DNA of 64,000 nucleotides from Leifsonia sp. EB41 (GCF_041262565.1 NZ_JBGCCJ010000001.1:3658001-3722000); one strand, 5' to 3'; shown: positions 52,909 through 61,821, numbered from the stretch's first letter. Numbers and translations are program-made. Notes: generated by a model not told the origin, from the sequence alone.

Positions 52909-55467
52909 GTGCATGTCTCAACCCGTCCCACAGCAGACCCTGGAAGCGTGGACCCGTGCCCAACCCGGACAGATTCCCAAATTCCCCGCGCCTGCAGGCG
53001 ATCGACGAGCGTATCGAGCCCCCTCAAACGGTTCGAACTGCGTACTCCGCGCTCCCGAAACGCCGCGATCGTGCAGTGGGTGGCGCTCGCGCTCGTCGCT
53101 GCGGTGCTCTCGACCTTGTTCTTTCTTCCGGGTTTCCTGGGAGCCGGCGTAGCGGCCGCTGCGGGCATCAGCGACTTCAACAAGCTGCCGGCCGACCTCA
53201 ACATCGGGCAGTTCGCGCAGAACTCCACCGTGTACGCCAAGCAGGGCGGCAACGACGTCCCGATCGCGCAGTTCTACGCCCAGAACCGCAAGGACGTCGC
53301 GTGGGCCCAGGTCGCGAACGTCGCCAAGGACGCCGCCACCTCCGCCGAGGACCCCCGGTTCTACAGCGAGGGCGCCGTCGACCTGTTCGGCACGGTGCGC
53401 GGCGCGCTCTCCACCGTCGTCGGCGGGGGCGTGCAGGGCGGGTCCTCCATCACCCAGCAGTACGTCAAGAACGTCGAGGTCGAGCACTGCGAGGGCCTCA
53501 CCGACCAGAAGAAGGTCACAGCCTGCTACAACGACGCGGCGGGCGTGACCCTGCAGCGCAAGATCCAGGAGATGCGGTACGCGGTCGGCCTGGAGAAGAA
53601 GTACAGCAAGCAGGACATCCTGCTCGGCTACCTCAACGTCGTCGGGTTCGGCGGCCAGGTCTACGGCATCGAGGCCGCGTCGGAGTACTACTTCAACACC
53701 ACCGCCGCCCAGCTGACCCTCCCGCAGGCGGCGACCCTGATCGCGATCGTCAACAACCCGTCCAACCTGCGCATCGACGAGGCGAACAACAAGGACAACG
53801 GCGCCGCGAACGGCTACAAGCTCACCAAGGCCCGGCGCGACTACGTTCTCGACCGCATGTACGTGAACCACAAGATCTCGCTCGCCGACCGGGATGCCGC
53901 CAAGAAGACCCCCATCCAGCCGACGATCACGTCGACGCCGTCGGGCTGTGCCATCGCCCAGAACGTCAACGCCGCATACTTCTGCGACTACGTCCGCGAC
54001 GTCATCCTCAACGACCCGGCGTACGGCAAGACCAGCGCCGACCGCTGGACGACGCTCAACCGCGGCGGGCTCAAGATCTACACGACCCTGAACCTCGACC
54101 TCCAGGGCGCGGCCCAGCAGGCGATCTCCAAGTACGTCCCGTCGTCGCGGCCCGACATCGACGTGGGCGCGACGAACGTGTCCGTCGAGGTCGGCACCGG
54201 GCGGATCGTCACGATGGTGCAGAACAAGACCTTCAACAACACAGACCAGCCGCAACCCGGCACGACGGCGGTGAACTACAACACCGACGAGGCCTACGGA
54301 GGCTCGCAGGGCTTCCAGACCGGTTCGACGTTCAAGGCGTTCGACCTCGCCGGCTGGCTGGAGGGCGGCCACAGTCTGTACGAGACGATCGACGCCTCCC
54401 AGCACACCTTCCAGATGTCCGACTTCTCCAGCACCTGCGGGACGGTCTCCGGCCCGCCGTGGCCGGTGTCCAACGACGAAGGCTCCGCGAGCCGGCTGTC
54501 GGTGATGCAGGCGACGGCGCAGTCCGTCAACACGGCGTTCGCCAAGATGGCCACCAAGACCGACCTCTGCTCCATCCTCAAGGCGGCGCAGAGCCTCGGC
54601 GTGCACCCGGCCAAGACCGGCGCGCAGCTCAACTCGTACCCGTCGATGATCCTCGGCACGAACAACATCGCGCCGCTGACCATGGCGACGGCGTACGCGG
54701 GCATCGCGAACGGCGGCACGGTGTGCACCCCGATCGCGATCGACAAGGTGATCAACGCCGACGGGACCCCGCACAAGGTGAGCCCGTCGACCTGCACGCA
54801 GGGCCTCCAGAAGAACATCGCGTCCGGCATCACCTACGCCCTGCAGGGCGTCATGCGCGGCGGCGGCACCGCGGCCAGCGCGAACCCGTACGACGGCACC
54901 CCGATCATGGGCAAGACCGGAACGACGGACGACTCGCTGCAGAACTGGATGATCACCTCCACCACGAAGGTGGCGCAGGCCACCTGGGTGGGCAACGTGT
55001 CCGGGTCCGTCCCGCTGCGGAGCCTCGACTTCAACGGCATCGGCGGCGGCAACGTCAAGTTCTCGATCGCCAAGCCGATCCTGAAGGCGCTCGACTCCTT
55101 CTACGGCGGCGACTCCTTCCCGAAGCCGGACAGCTCGGTGCTGTACGGCAGCCAGGTGACCGTGCCCGACGTGAGCGGCAAGACGCCCGACCAGGCGACG
55201 TCGCTGCTGCAGGGGCTCGGGCTGACGGTGACCGTCGACCAGACACCGGTCCCCAGCGACCAGCCGGCCGGCACCGTCGCGGGCACGAACCCGTCGTCGG
55301 GCTCCACCGTGGACGGCGGATCGAGCATCACCATCCAGATCAGCTCGGGTCAGAACACCTCGACGCCGGGGCCGAGCACCACGCCGACGCCGCAGCCGAC
55401 CGGTGGCCTCCTCGGTGGAGGAACCGGCGGCGGCAAGGGCGGCGGCGGCGGAGGCAACGGCGGCTAA
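52909..55467 (+). CDS. Class A penicillin-binding protein with PASTA domain (PonA2-like)
   Basis: Bifunctional peptidoglycan polymerase and crosslinker of 852 residues at most. A membrane helix lies at about 55-85. The GT51 glycosyltransferase has SAEDPRFYSEGAVD (about 143) and GGSSITQQYVKN (about 178). The transpeptidase has SxxK as GSTFK (about 471), SxN as SVNT and KTG as GKTGTT (about 667). One PASTA domain (about 750-810) and a Gly-rich tail follow. The N-terminus is unclear: in frame only GTG starts exist (52909 or 52948), and other frames carry better-looking openings (ATG 52913), so a mis-start or early frameshift is possible. Confidence 0.88.
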   Translation: MHVSTRPTADPGSVDPCPTRTDSQIPRACRRSTSVSSPLKRFELRTPRSRNAAIVQWVALALVAAVLSTLFFLPGFLGAGVAAAAGISDFNKLPADLNIGQFAQNSTVYAKQGGNDVPIAQFYAQNRKDVAWAQVANVAKDAATSAEDPRFYSEGAVDLFGTVRGALSTVVGGGVQGGSSITQQYVKNVEVEHCEGLTDQKKVTACYNDAAGVTLQRKIQEMRYAVGLEKKYSKQDILLGYLNVVGFGGQVYGIEAASEYYFNTTAAQLTLPQAATLIAIVNNPSNLRIDEANNKDNGAANGYKLTKARRDYVLDRMYVNHKISLADRDAAKKTPIQPTITSTPSGCAIAQNVNAAYFCDYVRDVILNDPAYGKTSADRWTTLNRGGLKIYTTLNLDLQGAAQQAISKYVPSSRPDIDVGATNVSVEVGTGRIVTMVQNKTFNNTDQPQPGTTAVNYNTDEAYGGSQGFQTGSTFKAFDLAGWLEGGHSLYETIDASQHTFQMSDFSSTCGTVSGPPWPVSNDEGSASRLSVMQATAQSVNTAFAKMATKTDLCSILKAAQSLGVHPAKTGAQLNSYPSMILGTNNIAPLTMATAYAGIANGGTVCTPIAIDKVINADGTPHKVSPSTCTQGLQKNIASGITYALQGVMRGGGTAASANPYDGTPIMGKTGTTDDSLQNWMITSTTKVAQATWVGNVSGSVPLRSLDFNGIGGGNVKFSIAKPILKALDSFYGGDSFPKPDSSVLYGSQVTVPDVSGKTPDQATSLLQGLGLTVTVDQTPVPSDQPAGTVAGTNPSSGSTVDGGSSITIQISSGQNTSTPGPSTTPTPQPTGGLLGGGTGGGKGGGGGGNGG

Positions 55468-56357
55468 GCCGGGACGCGGTCCAGGGCGGGCGTGACCCGA
55501 CGCCCGCCCGGCCACGCGTCGAGCACCCGCTGGCGCAGTGCGTTCGACCGCTCGGCGAACGCACGCTGCCGGCGCACGTACTCGGCTTTGCCCTCGGCGG
55601 TCTCGATCCGCACGGGCTCCGCGCCCCACGGCCGCATGTCGTAGGGGGAGGCCTGCATGTCGAGCAGCCGGATGTCGCGGGCGAGCTCGAACGCGTCGAG
55701 CAGGACCTCGCCGGGGACGAGCGGGCCGAGCTTCATCGCCCACTTGTAGACGTCCATTCCGGCGTGCAGGCAGCCGGGCTGCTCCAGCTCCGGCTGCGAC
55801 TCACGGGTCGGTGCGAAGCGGTTGCGCGGGACGGCCTCCGGCGTGAAGAAACGGAACGCGTCGATGTGCGTGCAGCGCAGCTCTGCGGCCTCCACCACGG
55901 CGTCGGTGCCGCCCTGGCCGAGCCGCAGCGGGACGTCGTGGCGGTGCTCGTCCTGCCGGTAGACCATCGCCCACTCGTGCAGCCCGAAGCAGCCGAAGGC
56001 TCCTGGCCGCGCGGCGGTGGAGCGGAGGATGCGCTCGATCGTGGTGAGCAGCGGCGCCTTCTCGCGCTCCATCGCGGCGCGGTCGACGACGAGGCCGCCG
56101 TGCGTCTCGCCCGCGGTGTACCAGCGCCAGGACGCGCGCGGGTCGCCCGCGGCCTCCAGGAGCTCCACGCCGGCGCCGGGATGCCAGCGACGCAGCACCG
56201 ACGGCGAGTAGGCGTAGTACGTGAAGAGGAAGTCCTCGATCGGGTGCTTCTCGCCGCGGGAGGCCCGGGCGCGGTGACCGGCCGTGAGCGCGTCGGCGCG
56301 CTCAGCGTGCGCGGCCTCGCGGGCGCGCCAGTCGGCGGCGGGGAGCGGGAGAGTCAC
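55464..56357 (-). CDS. Conserved actinobacterial protein, often labelled 3-methyladenine DNA glycosylase
   Basis: A 297-residue soluble protein well conserved in actinobacteria. Recognisable stretches are EDFLFTYYAYSPSVLRRWHPG, FGCFGLHEWAMVYR, the CTHIDAFRFFTPEA motif and MDVYKWAMKLGP. It is often annotated as 3-methyladenine DNA glycosylase, but I see no HhH or known glycosylase fold, so the label is doubtful; conserved His, Asp and Cys residues suggest an enzyme. GTG 56357 is set by TATCCT 6 nt upstream. Its stop overlaps that of the PBP gene. Confidence 0.8.
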   Translation of the reverse strand: MTLPLPAADWRAREAAHAERADALTAGHRARASRGEKHPIEDFLFTYYAYSPSVLRRWHPGAGVELLEAAGDPRASWRWYTAGETHGGLVVDRAAMEREKAPLLTTIERILRSTAARPGAFGCFGLHEWAMVYRQDEHRHDVPLRLGQGGTDAVVEAAELRCTHIDAFRFFTPEAVPRNRFAPTRESQPELEQPGCLHAGMDVYKWAMKLGPLVPGEVLLDAFELARDIRLLDMQASPYDMRPWGAEPVRIETAEGKAEYVRRQRAFAERSNALRQRVLDAWPGGRRVTPALDRVPA

Positions 56358-56363
56358 CAGACG

Positions 56364-56369
56364 AGGATA
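56364..56369 (-). promoter_or_regulatory. Leaderless promoter -10 (TATCCT)
   Basis: TATCCT on the minus strand is 6 nt before GTG 56357, and no ribosome site is present. It lies in the 19-nt gap after the HD gene. Confidence 0.6.
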
Positions 56370-56376
56370 CGTGGCG

Positions 56377-56982
56377 TCAGCCGAGCGACTCCAGCGGGTT
56401 GTGCAGCAGCTTGCCCGCGACTCCGCGATCGACGATCCGCCTCGCCGCGGTGTCCGGCTTGCGCTCGGCCTGGTCGGTCACGCACGCCGTGAACTCGGCG
56501 GCCAGGCTGAGCCGCGGGAACGCGGCGACGACCTCCCGGCGGAACTCCACCGGCAGCACGTCGGGCCGCACGCCGGAGATGTCGAGTGCGGTCGCGACCT
56601 CCAGCAGGTGGCCCTCCGGATCGACGGCCGGGTCGACCTGCGGCCAGTTGTGCCGCACGATCACCTCGTGCGCGCGGGTCCGGCGCGCGGCCGGCCAGCC
56701 CGCGCCCGCGGTGAGCGCCTTCGCGACCTGGCCGCCGGCGTCCTCGTAGGCGAGGGTGTGGTTGTCGAACGCGGGCACGATCCCGATGTCGTGGAGCACG
56801 GCGGACACGTAGAGCAGCTCGCGGTCGACGCCGTGCAGGCCCTCGACGGTCGCGAAGCCCTCCGCCCACAGCCACGACCGGAGCACATGGTTGAGCAGGG
56901 ACGGCGTGTGGTACTCGGTGGCGAGCTCGAGCGCGGCGCGGGCCGCGGCGGAGTCGGGCGCGGGGATGTCGGCAAGTCGCAT
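56377..56982 (-). CDS. HD-domain metal-dependent phosphohydrolase
   Basis: A 201-residue HD protein of the YedJ/cyanamide-hydratase-like type. The first His is in LLNHVLRSW (His32), the HD pair is His64-Asp65 in VLHDIG, then the helix FDNHTLAYEDAGG and the HEVIVRHNW segment. The C-terminal CVTDQAERK region closes the fold. Members hydrolyse nucleotides or hydrate cyanamide; the substrate is unknown. Start set by CAGGAT 6 nt upstream. Confidence 0.85.
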   Translation of the reverse strand: MRLADIPAPDSAAARAALELATEYHTPSLLNHVLRSWLWAEGFATVEGLHGVDRELLYVSAVLHDIGIVPAFDNHTLAYEDAGGQVAKALTAGAGWPAARRTRAHEVIVRHNWPQVDPAVDPEGHLLEVATALDISGVRPDVLPVEFRREVVAAFPRLSLAAEFTACVTDQAERKPDTAARRIVDRGVAGKLLHNPLESLG

Positions 56983-56988
56983 CCCCCC

Positions 56989-56994
56989 ATCCTG
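56989..56994 (-). promoter_or_regulatory. Leaderless promoter -10 candidate (CAGGAT)
   Basis: CAGGAT on the minus strand is followed by six G and ATG 56982. The G-run could serve as a weak ribosome site. Confidence 0.4.
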
Positions 56995-57005
56995 CCGCCT
57001 GCGCC

Positions 57006-57064
57006 GAAATTCGTGCCGAATGTCGACTTTCGCGCGCCGTTTCGCCACATTCGGCACGAATTTC
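57006..57064. repeat. Palindrome with perfect 18-bp arms
   Basis: Arms 57006-57023 and 57047-57064 (core GAAATTCGTGCCGAATGT) around a 23-nt loop, 10 nt after the end of the alcohol dehydrogenase gene and upstream of the HD gene. It probably acts as a terminator or insulator, or is a mobile palindrome. The sequence differs from the 57-nt family. Confidence 0.75.
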
Positions 57065-57073
57065 TGCGCGGGG

Positions 57074-58109
57074 TTACGGGTGGGTGGGGTCGAGGACGGT
57101 GATGCCGGGGGGTGGGGGCGGACTCGGCGAGGGGGAGGAGTCGGGCGGCCTCGGCCAGGCCGACGGTGCGGGTGACGAGCAGGTCGGGGCGGAGGGCGCC
57201 CGATGCCACGAGCGCGAGCATCCCAGGGTAGTCGGCGGCCGCCATCCCGTGGCTGCCGAGGAGGTCCAGTTCCCAGGCGATCGCGCGGTCCAGCGGCAGC
57301 ACAGGCATCCCGCCGGCAAGCAGGCCGATCTGCACGTGCCGGCCGCGGCGGCGCAGCGACAGCGCGCTCGCGGCCGCCGTCTCGGCCGAGCCCACCGCGT
57401 CGACCGAGACGTGCGCGCCGCCGGAGGTCAGGGTGGCGACGGCCTCGGGCGCGTCCGGGCCGGCCGGGACGGTGTGCTCGGCGCCGAGGCGTGCGGCCGC
57501 GTCGAGCGCGTCGGCCGAGCGGTCGATGGCGATCGGGCGGGCGCCGAGTGCGCGGGCGATCGCGATGGCGCTCAGCCCGACGCCGCCCGCGCCGTAGACC
57601 GCGATCCACTCGCCGGGCCGCAGCATGGCGCGCGCGGTCAGAGCGCGGTAGGCGGTCGCGAACCGGCAGCCGAGGGCGGCCGCGGCGGAGTCCGGGAGGC
57701 CGTCGGGCACCGCCACCAGGTTGAGGTCGGCCGCCCGCACAGCCACGAGCTCGGCGTGCGAGCCCCAGTGTGTGAAGCCGGGCTGGGTCTGCTGCGGGCA
57801 CACCTGCGCCTGCCCCGACCGGCACCACTCGCACGTGCCGCAGCCGTTGACGAACGGCGCCGTGACCCGGTCGCCGGGCCTCCAGCTCTCGACACCGGCC
57901 CCGACCGCCTCCACGACGCCGGCGAACTCGTGACCCGGGACGTGCGGCAGCCGCACCGAGTCGTCGTGGCCCGCCCAGGCGTGCCAGTCGCTCCGGCAGA
58001 GCCCGGACGCGCCGACGCGGATGAGCGCCCCGCCGTCCGGCAGCTCGGGCGAGGGGAGGTCGCCGACCCCGACCGGGCCGGAGAACGTCTCGTAGTGCAG
58101 TGCCTTCAT
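57074..58109 (-). pseudogene. Zinc-type alcohol dehydrogenase, C-terminally frameshifted
   Basis: A medium-chain dehydrogenase/reductase of about 345 residues. It has the catalytic Zn ligands Cys-Arg-Ser-Asp (SGLCRSDWHAW) and GHEFAGVVE, four structural Cys in CGTCEWCRSGQAQVC and the cofactor motif GAGGVGLSA. Just before the end, a one-base shift in a C/A-rich run near 57105-57117 moves the frame: after LAESAP the original end (PGITVLDPTHP, stop at 57074-57076) is in the next frame, and the uncorrected frame reads on past 56700. It starts inside the stop of the NUDIX gene (ATGA) after GGAGGAG. It is either a sequencing error or recent decay; all domains are otherwise whole. Confidence 0.75.
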
Positions 58110-58543
58110 CGGGTCTCCTCCTCCACGGTCGCCGCCGCGGCCAGCTCCGCCGCCGCCATCCTCCCCAGTAGCGTGACCACGGGCCGGTCGGCGTCCGCCC
58201 ACTCCAGGCCCTCGAGGTCGTCCGTCGCGCGCCACTCCAGCGCGTCGTGATCGGTGGAGGCCGTCGGCGCGGGGCCTGCCAGCGTCACCGCGTAGCAGGC
58301 CAGCTCGACACCCCCGGTGGCGGTCCTGTCGAGCAGCGCGCCTACCCGTGCCTCAGCGCCGAGCTCCTCGCGCAGCTCGCGGCGCAGCGCCTCCTCGGGC
58401 GTCTCACCGGCCTCCACCTTGCCGCCGGGGAACTCCCACCGACCTGCCGCGTCCTTGTGCGCGGCGCGCCGGCAGGCCAGCACGGCGCCGTCGCGCACGA
58501 TCACCGCGGCGACGACGGGGAGGGGGCGGATCGGGGAGGTCAC
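58106..58543 (-). CDS. NUDIX hydrolase (MutT-like)
   Basis: A 145-residue NUDIX pyrophosphohydrolase. The Nudix box runs from Gly41 (GKVEAGETP) to REELGAE with the REEL Glu pair. The N-terminal [17 protein letters not shown], followed by GRWEFPGG, is the 8-oxo-dGTP diphosphatase (MutT) pattern, so it may clean the nucleotide pool. GTG 58543 is set by CAGGAT 6 nt upstream, in a divergent pair with the isochorismatase gene. Its stop overlaps the alcohol dehydrogenase start. Confidence 0.88.
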   Translation of the reverse strand: MTSPIRPLPVVAAVIVRDGAVLACRRAAHKDAAGRWEFPGGKVEAGETPEEALRRELREELGAEARVGALLDRTATGGVELACYAVTLAGPAPTASTDHDALEWRATDDLEGLEWADADRPVVTLLGRMAAAELAAAATVEEETR

Positions 58544-58549
58544 CGTCCC

Positions 58550-58576
58550 ATCCTGCCCCGTCCGGGATGCCAGGAT
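58550..58576. promoter_or_regulatory. Divergent leaderless promoter pair (CAGGAT both ways)
   Basis: CAGGAT on the minus strand (58550-58555) serves NUDIX and CAGGAT on the plus strand (58571-58576) serves the isochorismatase gene. The 15-nt gap equals that of the pair at 26161-26187, and each hexamer is 6 nt from its start codon. Confidence 0.55.
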
Positions 58577-58582
58577 GGTCAC

Positions 58583-59125
58583 GTGACCGACACGAACCCT
58601 ACCGTCCTGCTCGTGATCGACCTGCAGAAGGGGGTGCTCCCGGGCTGCTTGGACGCGGATGGCGTCATCGCCCGCACCGCCGCGCTCGTCGACCGGGCAC
58701 GCGCCGCCGGCACCCCGGTGGTCTGGGTGCAGCACGAGGAGGAGGACCTCCCGTGGGAGAGCGCGCCGTGGCAGCTCGCCGACGGCCTGGTCCCGGCGAA
58801 GGGCGAGGCGCTCGTGCGCAAGGAGTACCGCGACGCGTTCGCGGGCACCGACTTGGACGAGGTGCTGGAGTCCCTCGACGCCACCCGCCTGGTGGTCGCC
58901 GGCGCGCAGACGGACTTCTGCATCCGCACCACCACGCAGAGCGCGGCGGTGCGCGGCTTCGACGTCGTGCTCGTCGGCGACGCGCACACGACGACCGACG
59001 CGGAGTGGGAGGGCGTGACCATCAGCGCGGAGCAGATCGTCGCGCACACCAACCGCTACTTCTCGGGGCTGCGCTACCCGGGGCAGGAGTTCGCGGTGGC
59101 AACGGCAGCCGGCGTGGAGCTCTGA
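58583..59125 (+). CDS. Isochorismatase-family cysteine hydrolase
   Basis: A 180-residue cytoplasmic hydrolase. The catalytic triad is Asp13 (LLVIDLQKG), Lys80 (VRKEYRDAF) and Cys113 ([12 protein letters not shown]), with the cis-peptide region just before Cys. The family includes nicotinamidases and isochorismatases; the metal-binding DxH motif of nicotinamidase is not obvious, so the substrate is open. GTG 58583 is taken for its divergent leaderless promoter. It converges on the propeller gene with a 4-nt gap. Confidence 0.88.
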   Translation: MTDTNPTVLLVIDLQKGVLPGCLDADGVIARTAALVDRARAAGTPVVWVQHEEEDLPWESAPWQLADGLVPAKGEALVRKEYRDAFAGTDLDEVLESLDATRLVVAGAQTDFCIRTTTQSAAVRGFDVVLVGDAHTTTDAEWEGVTISAEQIVAHTNRYFSGLRYPGQEFAVATAAGVEL

Positions 59126-59129
59126 CCAC

Positions 59130-60248
59130 TCACGGCGTCCACCGCAGCTCGATGATCTCGTGCGCGTCGCTGAGGTAGAACACGTTCTGCGTGCCCTCGT
59201 CGACCTCCACGAACGCGACGGGGTCGCCGACGATCGCCGGCGCGCCGACCAGCGGCCCGATGTCGTTCGTGTGCCAGACGCCCTCCTGCCACCAGAGCTC
59301 GTGCACGTTGTTGTCGTGCCCCGTGAAGATCACGTGCTGCGTCGCGACCGGCTGGAAGAGTCCCGCCTCGAACGCGTAGCCCGCCGGGCTGGAGGTGGCA
59401 TACGGCGTGACCGCGGACGCGGCGGTGGTGAGGTCGAAGTAGTGCCAGCCCGACGCATCCCACCACAGCTCGATCAGCCGGCCGTTGCCGCTCACGTAGT
59501 CGATGTGCTGCGTGCCCTGCCCGCGGAACACGTACCCGTTCACCGTCTCGGCGTCGCTCACGATCGGCGCGCCGGTGGCCGCGGTGAGGTCGCCCCAGTG
59601 CCAGGCGGAGGCGTCCCTCCAGAACTCCAGCAGATGCCCCAGGTCGGTGCGGACCAGCACGTGCGCGGTCCGCTGGTCCTCGAACGAGTACCCGGTCGGC
59701 GCGGCATCCGGGGCGCAGGGCGGGGCCCCGGTCGCCGCGGTGAGGTCGAGGTCGTGCCAGCCGTTCCCCGAGTTGCTCAGCTCATGGATGTGGCCGCCGC
59801 CGCGCGCCTGGTAGACCACGCGCTGCGTGCCGTCGTAGTACGTCTCGTAGCCGAGCGGCTGCGAGAGGGTGAGCGGCGCTCCCGCGGCATCGGTGAGGTC
59901 GTTGGCGTTCCAGCCGTCGTCCTCGGTGTACCAGAGCTCGTGGACGTGGCCGTCGAACCGCTGGCCCTGGTACACCACGTGCTGCGAGCCCTGGTGCGCC
60001 CAGATGTAGCCGTTCGCGTTGGTCGCGGCGGCCGCGCCTCCCGCCTCCGAGACGAGGTTCTTGACGTTCCAGTCGTCGCTCGCGCTGCAGTACAGCTCGT
60101 AGAGCTGTCCGTCGCCGCCGGTGAGCGAGTTGTAGCCCTGGAACACGACGTGGCGCGTGAACTGCGCGAACAGCCACGCGGTCGGCTGGTACACGGCGTG
60201 CGGCGCCCCGGAGGTGGCCGTCGTCAGGTTCTTGAGTCTCCAACCCAT
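59130..60248 (-). CDS. Seven-bladed lectin-like beta-propeller protein
   Basis: A 372-residue protein of seven repeats of about 50 residues. A repeat reads approximately W-x-x-x-D-L-T-x-A-x-G-A-P, then GY, TQHVVY, GxxxHELWW and an acidic end. Trp and HELW positions recur in all seven. This is a closed seven-blade propeller of the fungal-lectin (PVL/AAL-like) or fold-related type, probably a sugar- or glycan-binding protein. No signal peptide is seen and no enzyme domain is fused, so either it is cytoplasmic or it leaves by an unknown route. ATG 60248 is preceded by GGAG; TACGCT (60301-60306, minus) is the likely -10. Confidence 0.82.
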   Translation of the reverse strand: MGWRLKNLTTATSGAPHAVYQPTAWLFAQFTRHVVFQGYNSLTGGDGQLYELYCSASDDWNVKNLVSEAGGAAAATNANGYIWAHQGSQHVVYQGQRFDGHVHELWYTEDDGWNANDLTDAAGAPLTLSQPLGYETYYDGTQRVVYQARGGGHIHELSNSGNGWHDLDLTAATGAPPCAPDAAPTGYSFEDQRTAHVLVRTDLGHLLEFWRDASAWHWGDLTAATGAPIVSDAETVNGYVFRGQGTQHIDYVSGNGRLIELWWDASGWHYFDLTTAASAVTPYATSSPAGYAFEAGLFQPVATQHVIFTGHDNNVHELWWQEGVWHTNDIGPLVGAPAIVGDPVAFVEVDEGTQNVFYLSDAHEIIELRWTP

Positions 60249-60343
60249 GATCCGCTCCGATCGTGCGCCGTCGGCGCCGGGAATCGGCGTCGACAGCCCC
60301 AGCGTAGGCGCGAGCGGGCCGCTGCGGGCTGGCGGATTCGTGG

Positions 60344-60349
60344 TACTTT
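60344..60349 (+). promoter_or_regulatory. Promoter -10 candidate (TACTTT)
   Basis: TACTTT lies 21 nt before GTG 60371; the leader has GAGGGGAG (60359-60366) as ribosome site. Confidence 0.45.
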
Positions 60350-60370
60350 TCCCCCGGCGAGGGGAGTGCC

Positions 60371-60706
60371 GTGTACACGTCGACCTTCATCTTCGAGGCG
60401 AAGCCCTACGACGACGATTTCCACCGGTTCAACGACGAGATCGCCGCGCGAGCCCGCGTCATCCCGGGCTTCCTCGGCGAGGAGGAGTGGCACAACGAGG
60501 CCACCGGGCTCCATGCCGAGGTGTATCACTGGGAGACGCTGGAGGCGTTGCAGCAGTTGATCGGCATGCCGGTGCACCGGGAGGCCAAGGGCGTGCATGA
60601 GCGGTGGATCGGCCGGTACCGGGTGGTGATCGCGGAGGTCGTCAGTGTGTACGGAGAGCGGGGGCTGGGGCTGGAGCATGTGCCGCCGGAGGGGGCGACG
60701 GCCTGA
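60371..60706 (+). CDS. ABM-type ferredoxin-fold protein (antibiotic biosynthesis monooxygenase-like)
   Basis: A 111-residue protein of the dimeric alpha/beta-barrel ABM superfamily. The pattern YTSTFIFEAKPY, RARVIPGFLGEEEWHN, AEVYHWETLEALQQL and PVHREAKGVHERWIGRY is characteristic. Members are heme-degrading oxygenases, quinol monooxygenases or of unknown role; no heme ligand can be assigned. GTG 60371 has a good GAGGGGAG site. It converges on hpaD with a 28-nt gap. Confidence 0.78.
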   Translation: MYTSTFIFEAKPYDDDFHRFNDEIAARARVIPGFLGEEEWHNEATGLHAEVYHWETLEALQQLIGMPVHREAKGVHERWIGRYRVVIAEVVSVYGERGLGLEHVPPEGATA

Positions 60707-60734
60707 GCGACGAGCCCAGCCCTGCAACCTCCCC

Positions 60735-61808
60735 TTACAACTGCGCCCCCAACTTGAACCCGTGCTCCGTATCGTCCTTCCGCGTATACGAGAACCCGTC
60801 CGCCCCGATCGTGACTGCCATTTCCGAGTCGTCCGTGCGCGCCGTCAGCGGCTGCACGTTCCCGTCCAGGTCGAGCACGGCCGACGCGTCCGTGTACCAC
60901 GACGGCACGACCGGATTGCCCCACCAGTCGCGGCGCTGGTTGTCGTGGACGTCCCAGGTGACCACCGGGTTGTCCGGGTCGCCGGTGTAGTAGTCCTGCG
61001 TGTAGATCTCGACGCGGTGGCCGTCCGGGTCGCGCAGGTACAGGTAGAACGCGTTGGAGACGCCGTGGCGGCCGGGGCCGCGCTCGATCGCGTCGCTCAT
61101 GCGGAGGGCGCCGAGCTTGTCGCAGATCGCGATGATGTTGTGCTTCTCGTGGGTGGCGAACGCGACGTGGTGCATGCGCGGGCCGTCGCCGCCGGTCATG
61201 GCGGTGTCGTGCACGGTGGGCTTGCGGCGCATCCACGCCGCGTACGTCGTGCCTGCCTCGTCCTGGATGTCCTCCGTCACCCGGAAGCCGAGGTCCTCCA
61301 TGTACTTCACAGCGCGGGGGACGTCGGGGGTCACCTGGTTGAAGTGGTCGATGCGCACGAGCTCGCCCGGGGTGTGGATGTCGTAGCGCCAGGTCAGCCG
61401 CTCGACGTGCTGGACATCGTAGAAGAACTCGTACGGGAAGCCGAGCGGGTCCTCCACGCGGACGCTGTCGCCGACGCCCTTGGTGAAACCGCCCGGCCGA
61501 CGCTCGATCCGGCAGCCGAGCTCAGTGTAGAACGCGACGGCGCGGTCCAGGTCCTCCGGGGTCCGCACGCGGTAGGCGAACGCGGCGACGGCGGCGATCG
61601 GGCCCTTCCGCAGCACGAGGTTGTGGTGGATGAACTCCTCGAGGCTGCGCAGGTAGACCGCGTCCTCGTCCTCCTCGGTGATGTGGAGGCCGAGCACGTC
61701 GACGTAGAAGTCGCGGCTGGCCTGCAGGTCGGTGACGACGAGCTCCATGTACGCGGCGCGGACGACGTCCGGCGGCGTGGCGGCGGGGGTGGGGATGGGC
61801 GTGCTCAT
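60735..61808 (-). CDS. hpaD: Homoprotocatechuate 2,3-dioxygenase (extradiol)
   Basis: A 357-residue type I extradiol dioxygenase that cleaves 3,4-dihydroxyphenylacetate to 5-carboxymethyl-2-hydroxymuconate semialdehyde using Fe(II) or Mn(II). The metal ligands fall on His155 (RIDHFNQV), His214 (RMHHVAF) and Glu267 (HRVEIYT), which are the residue numbers of the Brevibacterium fuscum enzyme. Length and termini also match. The product is the substrate of the dehydrogenase encoded just upstream. It is third in the operon gntR, hpaE, hpaD, with GAAGGAG at the 13-nt junction. Confidence 0.93.
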   Translation of the reverse strand: MSTPIPTPAATPPDVVRAAYMELVVTDLQASRDFYVDVLGLHITEEDEDAVYLRSLEEFIHHNLVLRKGPIAAVAAFAYRVRTPEDLDRAVAFYTELGCRIERRPGGFTKGVGDSVRVEDPLGFPYEFFYDVQHVERLTWRYDIHTPGELVRIDHFNQVTPDVPRAVKYMEDLGFRVTEDIQDEAGTTYAAWMRRKPTVHDTAMTGGDGPRMHHVAFATHEKHNIIAICDKLGALRMSDAIERGPGRHGVSNAFYLYLRDPDGHRVEIYTQDYYTGDPDNPVVTWDVHDNQRRDWWGNPVVPSWYTDASAVLDLDGNVQPLTARTDDSEMAVTIGADGFSYTRKDDTEHGFKLGAQL

Positions 61809-61821
61809 GCTGACTCCTTCG

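Noticed and set aside
58544-59047. 5' extension of the NUDIX frame on the minus strand
   Set aside because: It is antisense to the isochorismatase gene. GTG 58543 with a CAGGAT hexamer gives the normal MutT N-terminus.
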